A stretch of 36,109 nt of DNA from Muribaculaceae bacterium (GTDB lineage Bacteria; Bacteroidota; Bacteroidia; Bacteroidales; Muribaculaceae): positions 1 to 36,109 of the forward strand of contig VSPM01000028.1 of the NCBI GenBank assembly GCA_009775365.1. Reading direction: 5' to 3'. The notes beneath the pieces are model-generated. The model was not told where the DNA came from. It saw only the letters and a program-made list of their open reading frames with translations, and did not search any database. Position numbers and translations under genes: made by a program. How positions within the stretch are numbered: position 1 is the first letter of the stretch; each line of letters begins with the position of its first letter. This document shows positions 17,012-25,993 of the stretch, in pieces.

Positions 17012-18217
17012 TCAGCGTTTCTTTAGGTCGGGGAGAAACACGGCCACAATGCCGAGAAGCGGGGTGTAGGCGCAGAAACGATAGACCGCCTCTATGCCGT
17101 AGATGTCGGCAAAATCACCGAGAATTGCAGATGCAATGCCTCCCACTCCGAATGCAAACCCGAAAAAGAGTCCGGAAATCATACCTAATTTTGTGGGTAG
17201 AAGCTCTTGTGCGTAGAGGAGTATGGCCGGGAATGCGGAAGAGAGTGTGAACCCTGCGCAGAAACTGAGCACCGCTGTCATTGCAAGCCCGACGTGCGGC
17301 ATAAGAAGGCTGAAAGGAGCTGTGCCTAAGATTGACACCCAGATTACGAGCTTCCGGCCATAGCGGTCGCCGACAGGGCCTCCTACGAGTGTGCCGGCGG
17401 CTGTAGACACCACAAAGATGAACAGGAATATCTGCGAGGCGGAAACCGACACTCCGAATTTATCGATGAGATAAAATGTGTAATAGCTTGAAAGGCTCGC
17501 CATGTAGATGTATTTCGAGAATATTAGCACCACGATTATGCAGATGGCGAACACAGTCATTCCTTTCGACAATGGTAGTGAGGCATGCCGCTCCTCTTTG
17601 CTCACTGTGGCTTTGAGTTCGCGGAGATAGTTCTTATACCACCTGCATATGGGGTGCATGGCCGCGAAGCAAAGCGCGGCTATTACGAGAAACCACATCA
17701 CATAGTGGCGGTCGCGCGGCGACACTATGACGGCTACAAGCAGCGGCCCTATAGAGCCTCCGAAATTACCTCCCACCTGAAACACGGATTGAGCGAATCC
17801 ACGGCGTTCCCTCCCCGCCAGTGAGGTTATGCGCGAAGCCTCAGGGTGGAGTGTGGCGGAGCCTATCCCCACCATGAACACGGCAAGGAGTATTCCCGGA
17901 AGCGTGTTGCAATATGAAAACAGAATGATGCCGATTGATGTGCAGCACATCCCTGCCGGAAGGCTATATGCGAACGGTCGGCGGTCGAATGCATAGCCCA
18001 CTACAGGCTGAAAGATAGAGGCGGCCAGCTGATAGATGAGCGTGATGAGCCCGATTTGGGCGAAATTGAGTGACAGGTCGGCCTTGAGCATAGGGTAGAC
18101 TGCTGTAATCACAGATTGCAGAAGGTCGTTGAGGCAATGCGACGCACTCAATGCCAGCAACACGGAGAATGTGGGCATTGCAGTGAGTCGCCTGATTTTT
18201 GAAACCAATGTCGACAT
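17012..18217 (-). CDS. MFS transporter, fosmidomycin-resistance (Fsr)-like
   Basis: A 401-residue major facilitator with about twelve hydrophobic helices. The opening SASHCLNDLLQSVITAVYPML and the block GIGSATLHPEASRI are characteristic of the Fsr subfamily, whose Escherichia coli member confers fosmidomycin resistance. GDRYGRK is the usual MFS loop 8-9 motif. The physiological substrate is unknown, and resistance should not be assumed. The gene starts 28 nt after the fbp stop and is probably cotranscribed with it. It ends beside the bidirectional terminator. Confidence 0.9.
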   Translation of the reverse strand: MSTLVSKIRRLTAMPTFSVLLALSASHCLNDLLQSVITAVYPMLKADLSLNFAQIGLITLIYQLAASIFQPVVGYAFDRRPFAYSLPAGMCCTSIGIILFSYCNTLPGILLAVFMVGIGSATLHPEASRITSLAGRERRGFAQSVFQVGGNFGGSIGPLLVAVIVSPRDRHYVMWFLVIAALCFAAMHPICRWYKNYLRELKATVSKEERHASLPLSKGMTVFAICIIVVLIFSKYIYMASLSSYYTFYLIDKFGVSVSASQIFLFIFVVSTAAGTLVGGPVGDRYGRKLVIWVSILGTAPFSLLMPHVGLAMTAVLSFCAGFTLSSAFPAILLYAQELLPTKLGMISGLFFGFAFGVGGIASAILGDFADIYGIEAVYRFCAYTPLLGIVAVFLPDLKKR

Positions 18218-18245
18218 GAGAAAGTATTATGGAAACGTAAATTTC

Positions 18246-20264
18246 TTACGGCACGAATGTTGAACGGTTGCGCTCCTTTATTATTCCGTGGCGGAAAGCA
18301 TAGAGAAGTTCTGTGAGTTCGTTGATCTGGGCCTGCAGGATTTTTCCTTTGTCGGTGTCGCGCACTCTCATCCTGTGGCTGCTCATCTCCACAATCTGCG
18401 TGGTGCTCACGATGTCGGTGCCATGAATTATGGCATCTTCAGTAGAAGAGAATGGTTCGTGCTGCACGAGCTGGAATCCCTGGCTATGATACACCAGTGT
18501 GTATCCCGCGATTCCTGTGGTGTGGTGATAAGCCTTTGCAAAGCCGCCGTCGATCACCATCAGTTTTCCGTTTGCCTTTATCGGCGACTCCCCTTTGCCG
18601 GTCTTCACCGGAACGTGGCCGTTGATTATGTGGCGGTGTGTGCCTGTCACTCCGAATGCGTCAAGAATCATGTCGCAAACCTTCTCGTCATTGCGCAGCT
18701 TGTAATAATATCCCTTGTCTTCGGTGTGGGTTGTTTTATCGGTAAGGAAATATCGCTCAAATGTGGCCATCTTTGATTTGTCGAAGAGAAGAGAGTCCGG
18801 GCCGCACCAGAGATACCAGTAATAGTCTGTGGCATATTCTTTTTCGGCAGGCTCGGTGTCGTCGTTGAAGGCGGCACGCATAAACAGGCCTGTTTTAAGA
18901 TATAGCTCGCGACCTTTGTAGCGTTTTCCATACACTTCCACTTCTTTCAGGGTGCCGTCGGAGTTCAAAGGCATCGAGGCATGGAACAGGAGATTGGAAT
19001 TGTAGACGCCAAACAGGCATCCATTTGCAAACAAGCACCTCACATGCTTTTGCAAGCGGTTGCTGACCATGAAAGAGTGATGGAGCTTGTTTACGAGTTC
19101 CTCCTCTTCCTGAGTCAGCTTGTAAGGGTCTTTGGGGTCGACGGTCGGGAAGTGTGTGTCGCACATTTCATATTCATTCCCGTCGATGGTCAGCACGCAC
19201 TTTTCATAATTGATTTTCCCAAGCTGTTTGCGGTCTGACATGTTCCATTCCGGGTGCTTGTCGATCATCTGAGCCTCAAGTTTGAACTGTATCACACTAA
19301 TGGCTTTGTGCATTTTTGCCATTAGTCGGAGGGTTTTGTTGCTAAAATCGTTCTCCTCCGGATTGATTTTGCATTCAAACGGGGTGCAGGGGTCGTCGGC
19401 ATAAGCCTCCATGGCGAATGTTGCGAGCGGCACAAGGTTTATGCCATATCCCTCTTCAAGAGTGGTCATGTTGCCATAGCGCAAAGAAACGCGCAGCACG
19501 TTGGCAATGCAGCAGTCGTTGCCTGCGGCAGCCCCCATCCAAAGGGCGTCGTGGTTGCCCCACTGGATGTCGAATGTGGCGTATCTGCACAGCATGTCCA
19601 TGATCAGATGCGCCCCGGGTCCGCGGTCGTAGATGTCGCCGAGTATGTGGAGCTGGTCAATGCTCAGTTTCTGAATCACGTTGCACATTGCCACAATGAA
19701 AGAGTCGGCCTGGCCTGTGGAGATGATGGTCTCTATGATTCGGTTGAAATAAGCCTGCTTGTCGTCGTCGGAAGGTGATTCGTGAAGAAGCTCCTCAATG
19801 ATGTAGGCGAACTCTTTGGGAAGAGCCTTCCTCACTTTGGAGCGGGTGTATTTTGATGAAACCGACTGGCACACTTTTATCAGCTGATGGAGAGTGACAA
19901 GATAGAAGTCGTTAAGGTCGTTTTCCGATGCTTTTATCAACTGTAGTTTGCGTTCCGGATAATAAATCAGCGAGCACAGCTGCTTGATTTCGGATTCTCT
20001 GATTGAAGTGCCGAACACTTCGTTCACTTTTCGCTTGATGTTGCCCGAAGCGTTGCGCATGATGTGCTGGAATGCCTCGTATTCTCCATGGAGGTCGGCC
20101 ACGAAATGCTCTGTGCCTTTCGGAAGGTTCAGGATAGCCTCAAGATTTATAATCTCTGTGCTTGCCGCCGAGATGTTGGGGAAAGACTGCGCAAGAAGCT
20201 CGAGCACTCTGCGGTCTTTGTAGACTATCTCAGGAGTCAGGTTGTCGGTGTGGAACTGGGTCAT
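18246..20264 (-). CDS. fbp: Fructose-1,6-bisphosphatase, class III
   Basis: The gluconeogenic enzyme that hydrolyses fructose 1,6-bisphosphate to fructose 6-phosphate, in the cytoplasm. The 672-residue length is that of the class III (Bacillus-type Fbp) family. It carries metallophosphoesterase motifs: ADLHGE with Asp57/His59, GDIYDRG at 209-215, GNHD at 236-239, and a late NGHVPV His motif. The N-terminal block VLELLAQSFPNISAASTEI is typical. A consensus promoter lies just upstream. The Fsr-like transporter follows after 28 nt. Confidence 0.97.
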   Translation of the reverse strand: MTQFHTDNLTPEIVYKDRRVLELLAQSFPNISAASTEIINLEAILNLPKGTEHFVADLHGEYEAFQHIMRNASGNIKRKVNEVFGTSIRESEIKQLCSLIYYPERKLQLIKASENDLNDFYLVTLHQLIKVCQSVSSKYTRSKVRKALPKEFAYIIEELLHESPSDDDKQAYFNRIIETIISTGQADSFIVAMCNVIQKLSIDQLHILGDIYDRGPGAHLIMDMLCRYATFDIQWGNHDALWMGAAAGNDCCIANVLRVSLRYGNMTTLEEGYGINLVPLATFAMEAYADDPCTPFECKINPEENDFSNKTLRLMAKMHKAISVIQFKLEAQMIDKHPEWNMSDRKQLGKINYEKCVLTIDGNEYEMCDTHFPTVDPKDPYKLTQEEEELVNKLHHSFMVSNRLQKHVRCLFANGCLFGVYNSNLLFHASMPLNSDGTLKEVEVYGKRYKGRELYLKTGLFMRAAFNDDTEPAEKEYATDYYWYLWCGPDSLLFDKSKMATFERYFLTDKTTHTEDKGYYYKLRNDEKVCDMILDAFGVTGTHRHIINGHVPVKTGKGESPIKANGKLMVIDGGFAKAYHHTTGIAGYTLVYHSQGFQLVQHEPFSSTEDAIIHGTDIVSTTQIVEMSSHRMRVRDTDKGKILQAQINELTELLYAFRHGIIKERNRSTFVP

Positions 20265-20317
20265 CAGATTGATACTTGAATGTTATGGCAGGCCGGAGTG
20301 GACTGCCGATTCAGTTG

Positions 20318-20348
20318 CAAAAATACAAAACTGTTTTGGATATTCCAA
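20318..20348 (-). promoter_or_regulatory. Promoter of fbp
   Basis: On the minus strand, TTG (20348-20346), 20 nt, then TATTTTTG (20325-20318). A full Bacteroidetes consensus, giving a 5' UTR of about 45 nt before the fbp ATG at 20264. Confidence 0.65.
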
Positions 20349-20496
20349 AGTTAAGAGTTCGTTCCTTGTGGAAAATGTTATGAACAATCGTTTAAAGGCA
20401 TATGCAAATGTTAAAATATCTGAACCATGAGGGTCGTTATATGTTAAAATATTATCTACTAAACTTAATTGATATTAATCTTAATTAAATCGAGTC

Positions 20497-21717
20497 ATGA
20501 AAAAGTATCAGATAATAATATGGCTTGCGGCTCTGGTGGTCGGCGTTGGGGTGGGATTGCTCCGGATTGACGCCGTAGATGCCGTTATGAGTGTGATAGC
20601 CACAATCTACACCCGATTGTTCCGTCTTCTGGCTGTGCCCACAATCGTGCTGGCCGTGATCACCACTCTTGCCTCTTTAGGGGGCGGAAGAGAGATGGGG
20701 AAGATGTTTCGCGCCACTGTCACTTACACGCTTCTGACAACCGGCGCGGCGGCTATTGCGGGCCTGGTGTTTTACCTTATAGTGGCTCCGGGCAACCTGC
20801 CTCCAAGTCTGATAAATGCCGAAAACCCGTCGCCGGCGGCAGTTGAGGAGGTGTCGTATGCCGATCATCTTGTTTCGGTTATTCCTGACAATATCGTGAA
20901 GCCTTTCCTCGACGGAAATGTGCTGGCGCTCCTTTTGTTATGTTTTGCAGTGGGCATAGCCATATCCAAGATGCCCGACACTCAGCCTAAGAGGTCGCTT
21001 ATAAACGGACTGACCGGACTGCAGGATTTGCTTTATATGTTGATACGCTGGCTGATTGCGGTGCTGCCTATCGGCATTGTGGCATTTTCGGCGCAGCTTG
21101 TGGCTGAAGTGGGAAGCGGAGTGATGCTTGACTCTCTCGGCAAATATGTGCTTGTTATTGTAGCCGGCAATTGCTCGCAGTTCTTCATTATTCTTCCGCT
21201 ATTCCTCCTTCTTAAAGGCATAAATCCAATAAAGATGCTGAAGGGGATGACGCCGGCTGTGATGATGGCATTGTTCACCAAAAGTTCGGCCGCCACGCTC
21301 CCTGTGACTATGGATAATGCTGAAAAACGGGTAGGAGTCAAGCCCAAGATTGCACGTTTTGTGTTGCCGATATGCACCACAGTGAATATGAACGGATGCG
21401 CGGCATTCATATTTGTGACTTCTTTATTTGTAATGCAGAATAACGGTATGCCGATCACCTGGGCAACGATGCTGACATGGTTCTTCATATCTGTGCTGTC
21501 GGCCGTGGGGAATGCCGGTGTGCCGATGGGTTGCTATTTCCTTACGCTTTCTCTGATGTCGGGCATAGGCGCGAATGTGGGAATTATGGGAATAATTCTT
21601 CCTATCTACACTATTATCGATATGATAGAGACTGCGGAGAATGTATGGTCAGACTCTTGCGTGTGTGCAATCACCGACAAGGTTATGGATTCTTCCAAGT
21701 CATTGCCAAAGTCTTGA
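20497..21717 (+). CDS. Dicarboxylate/amino acid:cation symporter (DAACS family)
   Basis: A 406-residue inner-membrane symporter of the glutamate/dicarboxylate (GltP/DctA-like) family. The hairpin-1 signature is FTKSSAATLP near residue 263 (family SSSATTLP), and the helix-7 cation/substrate motif is NMNGCA near 297 (family NMDGTA). The Asp to Asn and Thr to Cys changes in the latter may alter substrate choice. The N-terminal TRLFRLLAVPTIVLAVI helix and about eight hydrophobic segments fit. Likely substrates are acidic or neutral amino acids or C4-dicarboxylates; the sequence does not decide. It stands alone, with a strong terminator behind it. Confidence 0.9.
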   Translation: MKKYQIIIWLAALVVGVGVGLLRIDAVDAVMSVIATIYTRLFRLLAVPTIVLAVITTLASLGGGREMGKMFRATVTYTLLTTGAAAIAGLVFYLIVAPGNLPPSLINAENPSPAAVEEVSYADHLVSVIPDNIVKPFLDGNVLALLLLCFAVGIAISKMPDTQPKRSLINGLTGLQDLLYMLIRWLIAVLPIGIVAFSAQLVAEVGSGVMLDSLGKYVLVIVAGNCSQFFIILPLFLLLKGINPIKMLKGMTPAVMMALFTKSSAATLPVTMDNAEKRVGVKPKIARFVLPICTTVNMNGCAAFIFVTSLFVMQNNGMPITWATMLTWFFISVLSAVGNAGVPMGCYFLTLSLMSGIGANVGIMGIILPIYTIIDMIETAENVWSDSCVCAITDKVMDSSKSLPKS

Positions 21718-21747
21718 ACTACAGAAAATTTTTATAGATAGAATAGC

Positions 21748-21798
21748 AAATAAACAGTAAGAGTGAAACTAAAACCCCGCTCTTGCTGTTTATTTTCT
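21748..21798 (+). terminator. Rho-independent terminator after the symporter gene
   Basis: A 16-bp stem with one wobble pair: AAATAAACAGTAAGAG (21748-21763) against CTCTTGCTGTTTATTT (21780-21795), followed by TCTT. It ends the symporter transcript before the metal-handling genes. Confidence 0.8.
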
Positions 21799-21831
21799 TA
21801 ATATTGCATATAAGTTGCAGAAAACATGATG

Positions 21832-21839
21832 TAATTTTG
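21832..21839 (+). promoter_or_regulatory. Probable -7 element for the HMA/P-ATPase genes
   Basis: TAATTTTG, 40 nt before the HMA gene ATG. TTG triplets upstream are at 14 and 25 nt rather than about 20, so only the -7 box is convincing. Confidence 0.4.
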
Positions 21840-21878
21840 TATCGGTAATCTTTTGATGAATATTGTAAAACAAAAAAT

Positions 21879-22094
21879 ATGAGCAAGACATTTAAAATTG
21901 AAGTGGATTGTGCCAACTGTGCCAATCTTGTGGAAGAGGCGGCAAAGAAAGTGGAGGGTGTAAAAGACCTCACAATCTCTTTTATGACTCAGAAGATGAA
22001 AGTGACGTTTGAAGAGGGGGCCGATGAGGAGGCTGTGATGGCGGCTGTGCTCAAGAAAGCCCGGAAGATAGAACCTGATTTTGAGATTCATTGA
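21879..22094 (+). CDS. Stand-alone heavy-metal-associated (HMA) domain protein
   Basis: A 71-residue, single-domain HMA (ferredoxin-like) metallochaperone. The metal-binding motif is CANC (Cys11 and Cys14) in DCANCANL, instead of the common GMTCxxC; this is the form seen with Zn/Cd/Pb-type exporters. The predicted beta-alpha-beta-beta-alpha-beta pattern fills the whole protein. It lies 67 nt before a P-type ATPase gene that lacks an N-terminal HMA domain, so it probably delivers the metal to that pump. A hairpin lies between the two. Confidence 0.88.
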   Translation: MSKTFKIEVDCANCANLVEEAAKKVEGVKDLTISFMTQKMKVTFEEGADEEAVMAAVLKKARKIEPDFEIH

Positions 22095-22114
22095 CGAAAT
22101 TCACATTAAATAAT

Positions 22115-22147
22115 GCGGCATCCCGGCGTGTGTCGCCAGGGATGCCG
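22115..22147 (+). terminator. Intercistronic hairpin between HMA and P-ATPase genes
   Basis: CGGCATCCC (22116-22124) pairs with GGGATGCCG (22139-22147), and inside it GGCG pairs with CGCC. No T-run follows. It may be an attenuator or RNA-stability element that sets the ratio of chaperone to pump. It ends 15 nt before the preferred ATPase start and would mask a GTG at 22147. Confidence 0.6.
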
Positions 22148-22161
22148 TGACGTTATGTAAG

Positions 22162-24072
22162 ATGAACAAAAAGCAAAAAAACATGCTCACGCGGATTATC
22201 ATCGCTCTGGTGCTGACCGTGGCGCTTCAGTTTATTGACATTTCCGGCTGGCCCAGGCTGACGGCATACTTTGCTGTTTACCTTATAATCGGTTATGACA
22301 TTTTGCTAAAGGCGGGGAGAGGGATTGTCAACGGACGGGTGTTTGACGAAAATTTCCTGATGGCTGTGGCCACAGTCGGGGCATTCGTTCTCGCATTGTA
22401 TGAGAAGAGCGGCGACTATCTTGAGGCTATTGCTGTGATGCTGTTTTATCAGATAGGGGAGTTTTTCCAGAGCTATGCCGTGGGTAAAAGCCGGAAAAAT
22501 ATTGCCGCTCTGATGGATATCCGCCCGGATTATGCCAATATAGAGAAAGCGGGGAAGATTGAAAAAGTAGACCCTGACGATGTGGAAATAGGGGAGGTCA
22601 TAATCGTGCAGCCCGGCGAGAAAGTACCGATAGACGGGATTGTGATTTCGGGCGATTCTTCACTCAATACATCTGCTCTCACCGGAGAGTCGCTTCCGCA
22701 AGAGGTCGGCAAGGGTGACGAAGTGATGAGCGGGTGTATAAACCTGTCGGGATTATTGAAAATCCGCACCACCAAAGAGTTTGGAGATTCAACAGTGTCA
22801 AAGATACTTGAACTTGTGGAAGACTCCGCCTCAAGGAAATCAAAGTCGGAAAATTTCATTGCACGTTTTGCACGAGTCTACACTCCGGCAGTGTGTTACG
22901 GGGCTTTGGCCCTTGCAGTGCTTCCGCCGCTGTTTCTGATGGCGTTTAAAGGTGCTCCGTTTGATTTCGCCACCTTTGAGACATGGATTTATCGTGCGCT
23001 GGTGTTTCTTGTGATAAGTTGCCCGTGTGCTTTGGTGGTGAGCGTTCCGTTGTCGTTCTTTGCCGGAATCGGTGGCGCCAGCCGTGAGGGAGTGCTTGTG
23101 AAGGGGGCAAACATATTGGAAACGCTGTCGAAAGTGAAGACTGTGGTGTTTGACAAGACCGGAACACTCACAAAAGGAGTGTTTGAAGTTAACGCTTTTC
23201 ATGATCATAACGATAACGACATTGAACATCAGAAGGCAAAGCTGCTTGAGTATGCCGCGATTGTAGAGTCGTCGTCGTCGCACCCGATTGGAAAGTCGCT
23301 GCAGAAGGCTTACGGGCACAAAATAGACAGGACCCGCATGACAGGGCTTCAGGAAATAAGCGGGGAAGGTGTGACTGCCATGATTGACGGCTTGACTGTG
23401 GCGGCCGGAAATGAAAAACTTATGAGGCATGTCGGCGTGGAGCCTTGCAATTGCCACACTGCAGGCACTATTGTGCATATGGCCATAGGCGGAAAGTATG
23501 CAGGGCATATTGTTCTCGGCGATGTGGTGAAGCCTACGTCGAAAGCAGCTGTAGCGGATTTGCGTAAATCGGGAGTGACAGACATTGTGATGCTTACCGG
23601 CGACTCTGCTCCTGTTGCCGCTCATATTGCATCGGAACTGAAAATAGGGAAAGTCTACAGTGAGTTGCTTCCGGCTGACAAGGTTAGGCAGCTTGAACGT
23701 ATCCTGAAGGATTCTGAAAACGGGGGAAAGGTGGCGTTTGTGGGCGACGGCATCAACGACGCGCCTGTGCTTTCGCGTGCCGACATAGGGATCGCCATGG
23801 GAGCATTGGGCAGCGACGCCGCGATAGAGGCGGCAGATGTAGTGCTTATGGACGACGATCCAATGAAGATTGGCAAGGCTATACGCATTTCGCGCAAGTG
23901 TCTGCGCATAGTCTGGGAGAATATAATAATGGCTATAGGCATCAAGGGAATTTGCCTGATTCTTGGCATTTTCGGCATAGTCAATATGTGGCTTGCCATC
24001 TTTGCCGATGTAGGGGTCATGATTCTTGCAGTGCTCAATGCCATACGCGCCATGTATGTGCGCAAAATATAA
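22162..24072 (+). CDS. Zn/Cd/Pb-type heavy metal P1B-ATPase
   Basis: An efflux pump of the inner membrane, 636 residues from the ATG at 22162. The in-frame GTG at 22147 lies in a hairpin arm and is less likely to be used. It shows the transmembrane metal site CPC (287-289) in SCPCALVV, the phosphorylation motif DKTGTLT with Asp331, the nucleotide-binding His374-Pro of P1B pumps, TGES in the actuator domain, and GDGINDAP at 528-535. SCPCALVVSVPLSFFAGIG is typical of the ZntA/CadA group. No HMA domain precedes the first helix; the separate gene upstream appears to take that role. Substrate assignment (Zn2+, Cd2+, Pb2+) is by family. Confidence 0.93.
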   Translation: MNKKQKNMLTRIIIALVLTVALQFIDISGWPRLTAYFAVYLIIGYDILLKAGRGIVNGRVFDENFLMAVATVGAFVLALYEKSGDYLEAIAVMLFYQIGEFFQSYAVGKSRKNIAALMDIRPDYANIEKAGKIEKVDPDDVEIGEVIIVQPGEKVPIDGIVISGDSSLNTSALTGESLPQEVGKGDEVMSGCINLSGLLKIRTTKEFGDSTVSKILELVEDSASRKSKSENFIARFARVYTPAVCYGALALAVLPPLFLMAFKGAPFDFATFETWIYRALVFLVISCPCALVVSVPLSFFAGIGGASREGVLVKGANILETLSKVKTVVFDKTGTLTKGVFEVNAFHDHNDNDIEHQKAKLLEYAAIVESSSSHPIGKSLQKAYGHKIDRTRMTGLQEISGEGVTAMIDGLTVAAGNEKLMRHVGVEPCNCHTAGTIVHMAIGGKYAGHIVLGDVVKPTSKAAVADLRKSGVTDIVMLTGDSAPVAAHIASELKIGKVYSELLPADKVRQLERILKDSENGGKVAFVGDGINDAPVLSRADIGIAMGALGSDAAIEAADVVLMDDDPMKIGKAIRISRKCLRIVWENIIMAIGIKGICLILGIFGIVNMWLAIFADVGVMILAVLNAIRAMYVRKI

Positions 24073-24169
24073 TTTACGGTTTCATCAGGCGGAGAATGCC
24101 TTCGCATATAAAAATGTGGAAGCATAATGGAGGGAATGGTGAACGAAAATAAGTTGCAAACGTTACGAA

Positions 24170-24231
24170 AGAGGGGGTATGCCCGCAGGCAGGGCGGACG
24201 ATGTCTTGCAAGCGGGCATGCATTCCCCTCT
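24170..24231 (+). terminator. Two-part hairpin between the P-ATPase gene and pncB
   Basis: The outer stem AGAGGGG (24170-24176) pairs with CCCCTCT (24225-24231), and the inner stem ATGCCCGC (24179-24186) with GCGGGCAT (24212-24219), around a 25-nt loop. TGTTTAAGTT follows. Most likely a terminator for the metal genes; being 42 nt before pncB it could also be a leader structure of pncB. Confidence 0.6.
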
Positions 24232-24272
24232 GTTTAAGTTAATTTATAGTCCATCTTCAAGTTCAGAATCTT

Positions 24273-25487
24273 ATGCGACAGATCATAACCCACTTTACAG
24301 ACGACGACCTTTATAAATTCACCATGTGTTGCGCCGTGATTGAAAATTTTCCGCGCACTCAGGTGAAGTATAAGTTTAATGACCGCGACAACACAGTCTA
24401 TCCTAAGGGATTTGCGGAGGAGTTGCGCAACCAGATTGTGATGCTTGAGAATGTGGTTATCACTGACGAGGAGATTGCTTTCATGAGGAAGCGCTGCCGG
24501 TATATTCCGGCGTGGTTCTACAGTTTCCTTAAAGGTTTCCGTTATGATTGCCGCTGGGTGAAGGTGAGCCAGGATTCAGAGGGGCATCTCGACATCGAGT
24601 TTGAGGGGTGCTGGAGCAACACGATTTTGCTTGAAGTGAAAGTGCTGGCGATAGTGTCCGAACTTTACTACATAATGACGGGCGAGTCGGATAAACTTGA
24701 CTATGGCTCGTATTACCACAAGTCGTGGCACAAGGCGCAGGCCCTTATGGACGCCGGATGCACATTTAGTGATTTCGGCACCCGCAGAAGGGCATCGTTT
24801 GAAGCCCAGGACACTGTGGTGAGAGCCATGAAGGAATGTCAGGACATAGACAAGGGCCCGGGGAGATTTGTGGGCACAAGCAATGTGTATCTTGCAATGA
24901 AATATAATCTTGTGCCTGTAGGGACAATGGCGCATGAACTGATCTGCGCCATAGCAGGGATGTATGGCCCGCAGATGGCCAATTATCTTGCAATGAAAAC
25001 GTGGGCGAGCACTTATCGGGGAGCGCTCGGCACATATCTTTATGACACTTATGGCTGGCGCATTTTCAGCCTTAATTTCTCTGAGGATTACGCCAATATG
25101 TTTAAGGGGCTTAGAGTGGACAGCGGCGATAATTTCAAGCAGCTTGACCTTATTATTGAAAAGTATAGAAGCTTGAATATTGATCCCCGCACGAAGCAGA
25201 TTGTGTTCAGCAATGGCTTGAATGTAGACAAGGCCATAGAGATACAGCAATATGCCGCCGGAAAATGTCTCCCCTCTTTCGGAATCGGAACTCATTTCAC
25301 AAATGACTTCGAAGGCGTGAAGCCAATGAATATTGTAATAAAACTGGTTGCTGTGAAGATAACCGAGTCTTGGCCTTTTTATCTGAGCACATGCAAACTG
25401 AGCGAAGACCATGGAAAGTATTCAGGCGATATCGCGACTGTAAACCGTTTCCTTGAAACCCTACATCTGAAGGAGCCGGAGTCATGA
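24273..25487 (+). CDS. pncB: Nicotinate phosphoribosyltransferase
   Basis: Converts nicotinate, PRPP and ATP to nicotinate mononucleotide, the entry step of NAD salvage. The 404-residue length is that of the PncB family. Recognisable blocks are the N-terminal TDDDLYKFTMCCAV, the TGESDK region, FGTRRRASFEAQ, the central FVGTSNVYLAMKY and GTMAHE, GLRVDSGDN, and IVFSNGLNVDKA near the C terminus. The product is also the phosphoribosyl donor for CobT in this window, a metabolic link rather than evidence of co-regulation. Its stop overlaps (ATGA) the start of a broken HAD phosphatase gene. Confidence 0.96.
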   Translation: MRQIITHFTDDDLYKFTMCCAVIENFPRTQVKYKFNDRDNTVYPKGFAEELRNQIVMLENVVITDEEIAFMRKRCRYIPAWFYSFLKGFRYDCRWVKVSQDSEGHLDIEFEGCWSNTILLEVKVLAIVSELYYIMTGESDKLDYGSYYHKSWHKAQALMDAGCTFSDFGTRRRASFEAQDTVVRAMKECQDIDKGPGRFVGTSNVYLAMKYNLVPVGTMAHELICAIAGMYGPQMANYLAMKTWASTYRGALGTYLYDTYGWRIFSLNFSEDYANMFKGLRVDSGDNFKQLDLIIEKYRSLNIDPRTKQIVFSNGLNVDKAIEIQQYAAGKCLPSFGIGTHFTNDFEGVKPMNIVIKLVAVKITESWPFYLSTCKLSEDHGKYSGDIATVNRFLETLHLKEPES

Positions 25488-25950
25488 AAATAGATAGAAG
25501 TATGATTAAAGCACTTTTTTTGATATAGACGGAACTCTCGTGAGTTTCAAGACGCATGCAATCCCACAATCCACGGTGGAAGCCCTGACTAAGGCGAAAG
25601 AGAGGGGAGTGGAGATATACATTTCCACAGGACGTCCATACGCTTTGGTTACTAATATCGGGAGCATAGAGCATCTGATTGACGGATATATCACCACTAA
25701 TGGGGCTTATTGCTTTATTGGCGACAGAGTTATTTCATGCAGCCTGATACCTCGGGAGGATGTGTCGTATGTGGTAGGCAAGACAAAATCTGTAGGCTTC
25801 CAATGTATGGTGGTGGGAGAGAAGTCGCTCACAATGTATAACACCGCCTCCGACCCGGAAGCAGTGGAGAAGGTGAGGGAATTGCTTAATGTGACCGGCC
25901 TGGAACGTGAGTTGCCTATAGAGCCAACGTCCTCAGGCATTTTGTTTTGA
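25484..25950 (+). pseudogene. Cof-type HAD phosphatase, frameshifted and truncated
   Basis: The reading frame from the ATG at 25484 (ATGA overlap with pncB) or 25502 reads MIKALF and then stops early. Adding one T to the run of seven at 25515-25521 restores ALFFDIDGTLV, the HAD catalytic motif I, joined to the open frame 25540-25950. That frame continues with the SFKTHAIPQSTVEAL and ISTGRPYAL (motif II) blocks and the cap-domain start of a Cof-like sugar-phosphate phosphatase. The product would end after about 155 residues, whereas the family is about 260-270, so the C-terminal half with motif III/IV is also lost. The truncation point is where the accessory region begins. A sequencing slip in the T-run is possible, but it would not explain the missing 3' half. 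Confidence 0.8.
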
Positions 25951-25993
25951 TCTTCTGCATTTGCGATGATATTCGTTTTTGAAAAAAGTTATC

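Noticed and set aside
17012..18217. Calling the MFS gene a fosmidomycin resistance determinant
   Set aside because: Subfamily membership does not show the substrate, and linkage to fbp suggests a metabolic role just as well.
22840..23625. Long minus-strand open frame inside the P-type ATPase gene
   Set aside because: It is antisense to the conserved CPC, DKTGT and HP motifs; the Cys/His/Arg-rich translation is typical of a shadow frame.
24576..25412. 278-codon minus-strand frame opposite pncB
   Set aside because: It lies wholly within pncB and shows no recognisable motif.
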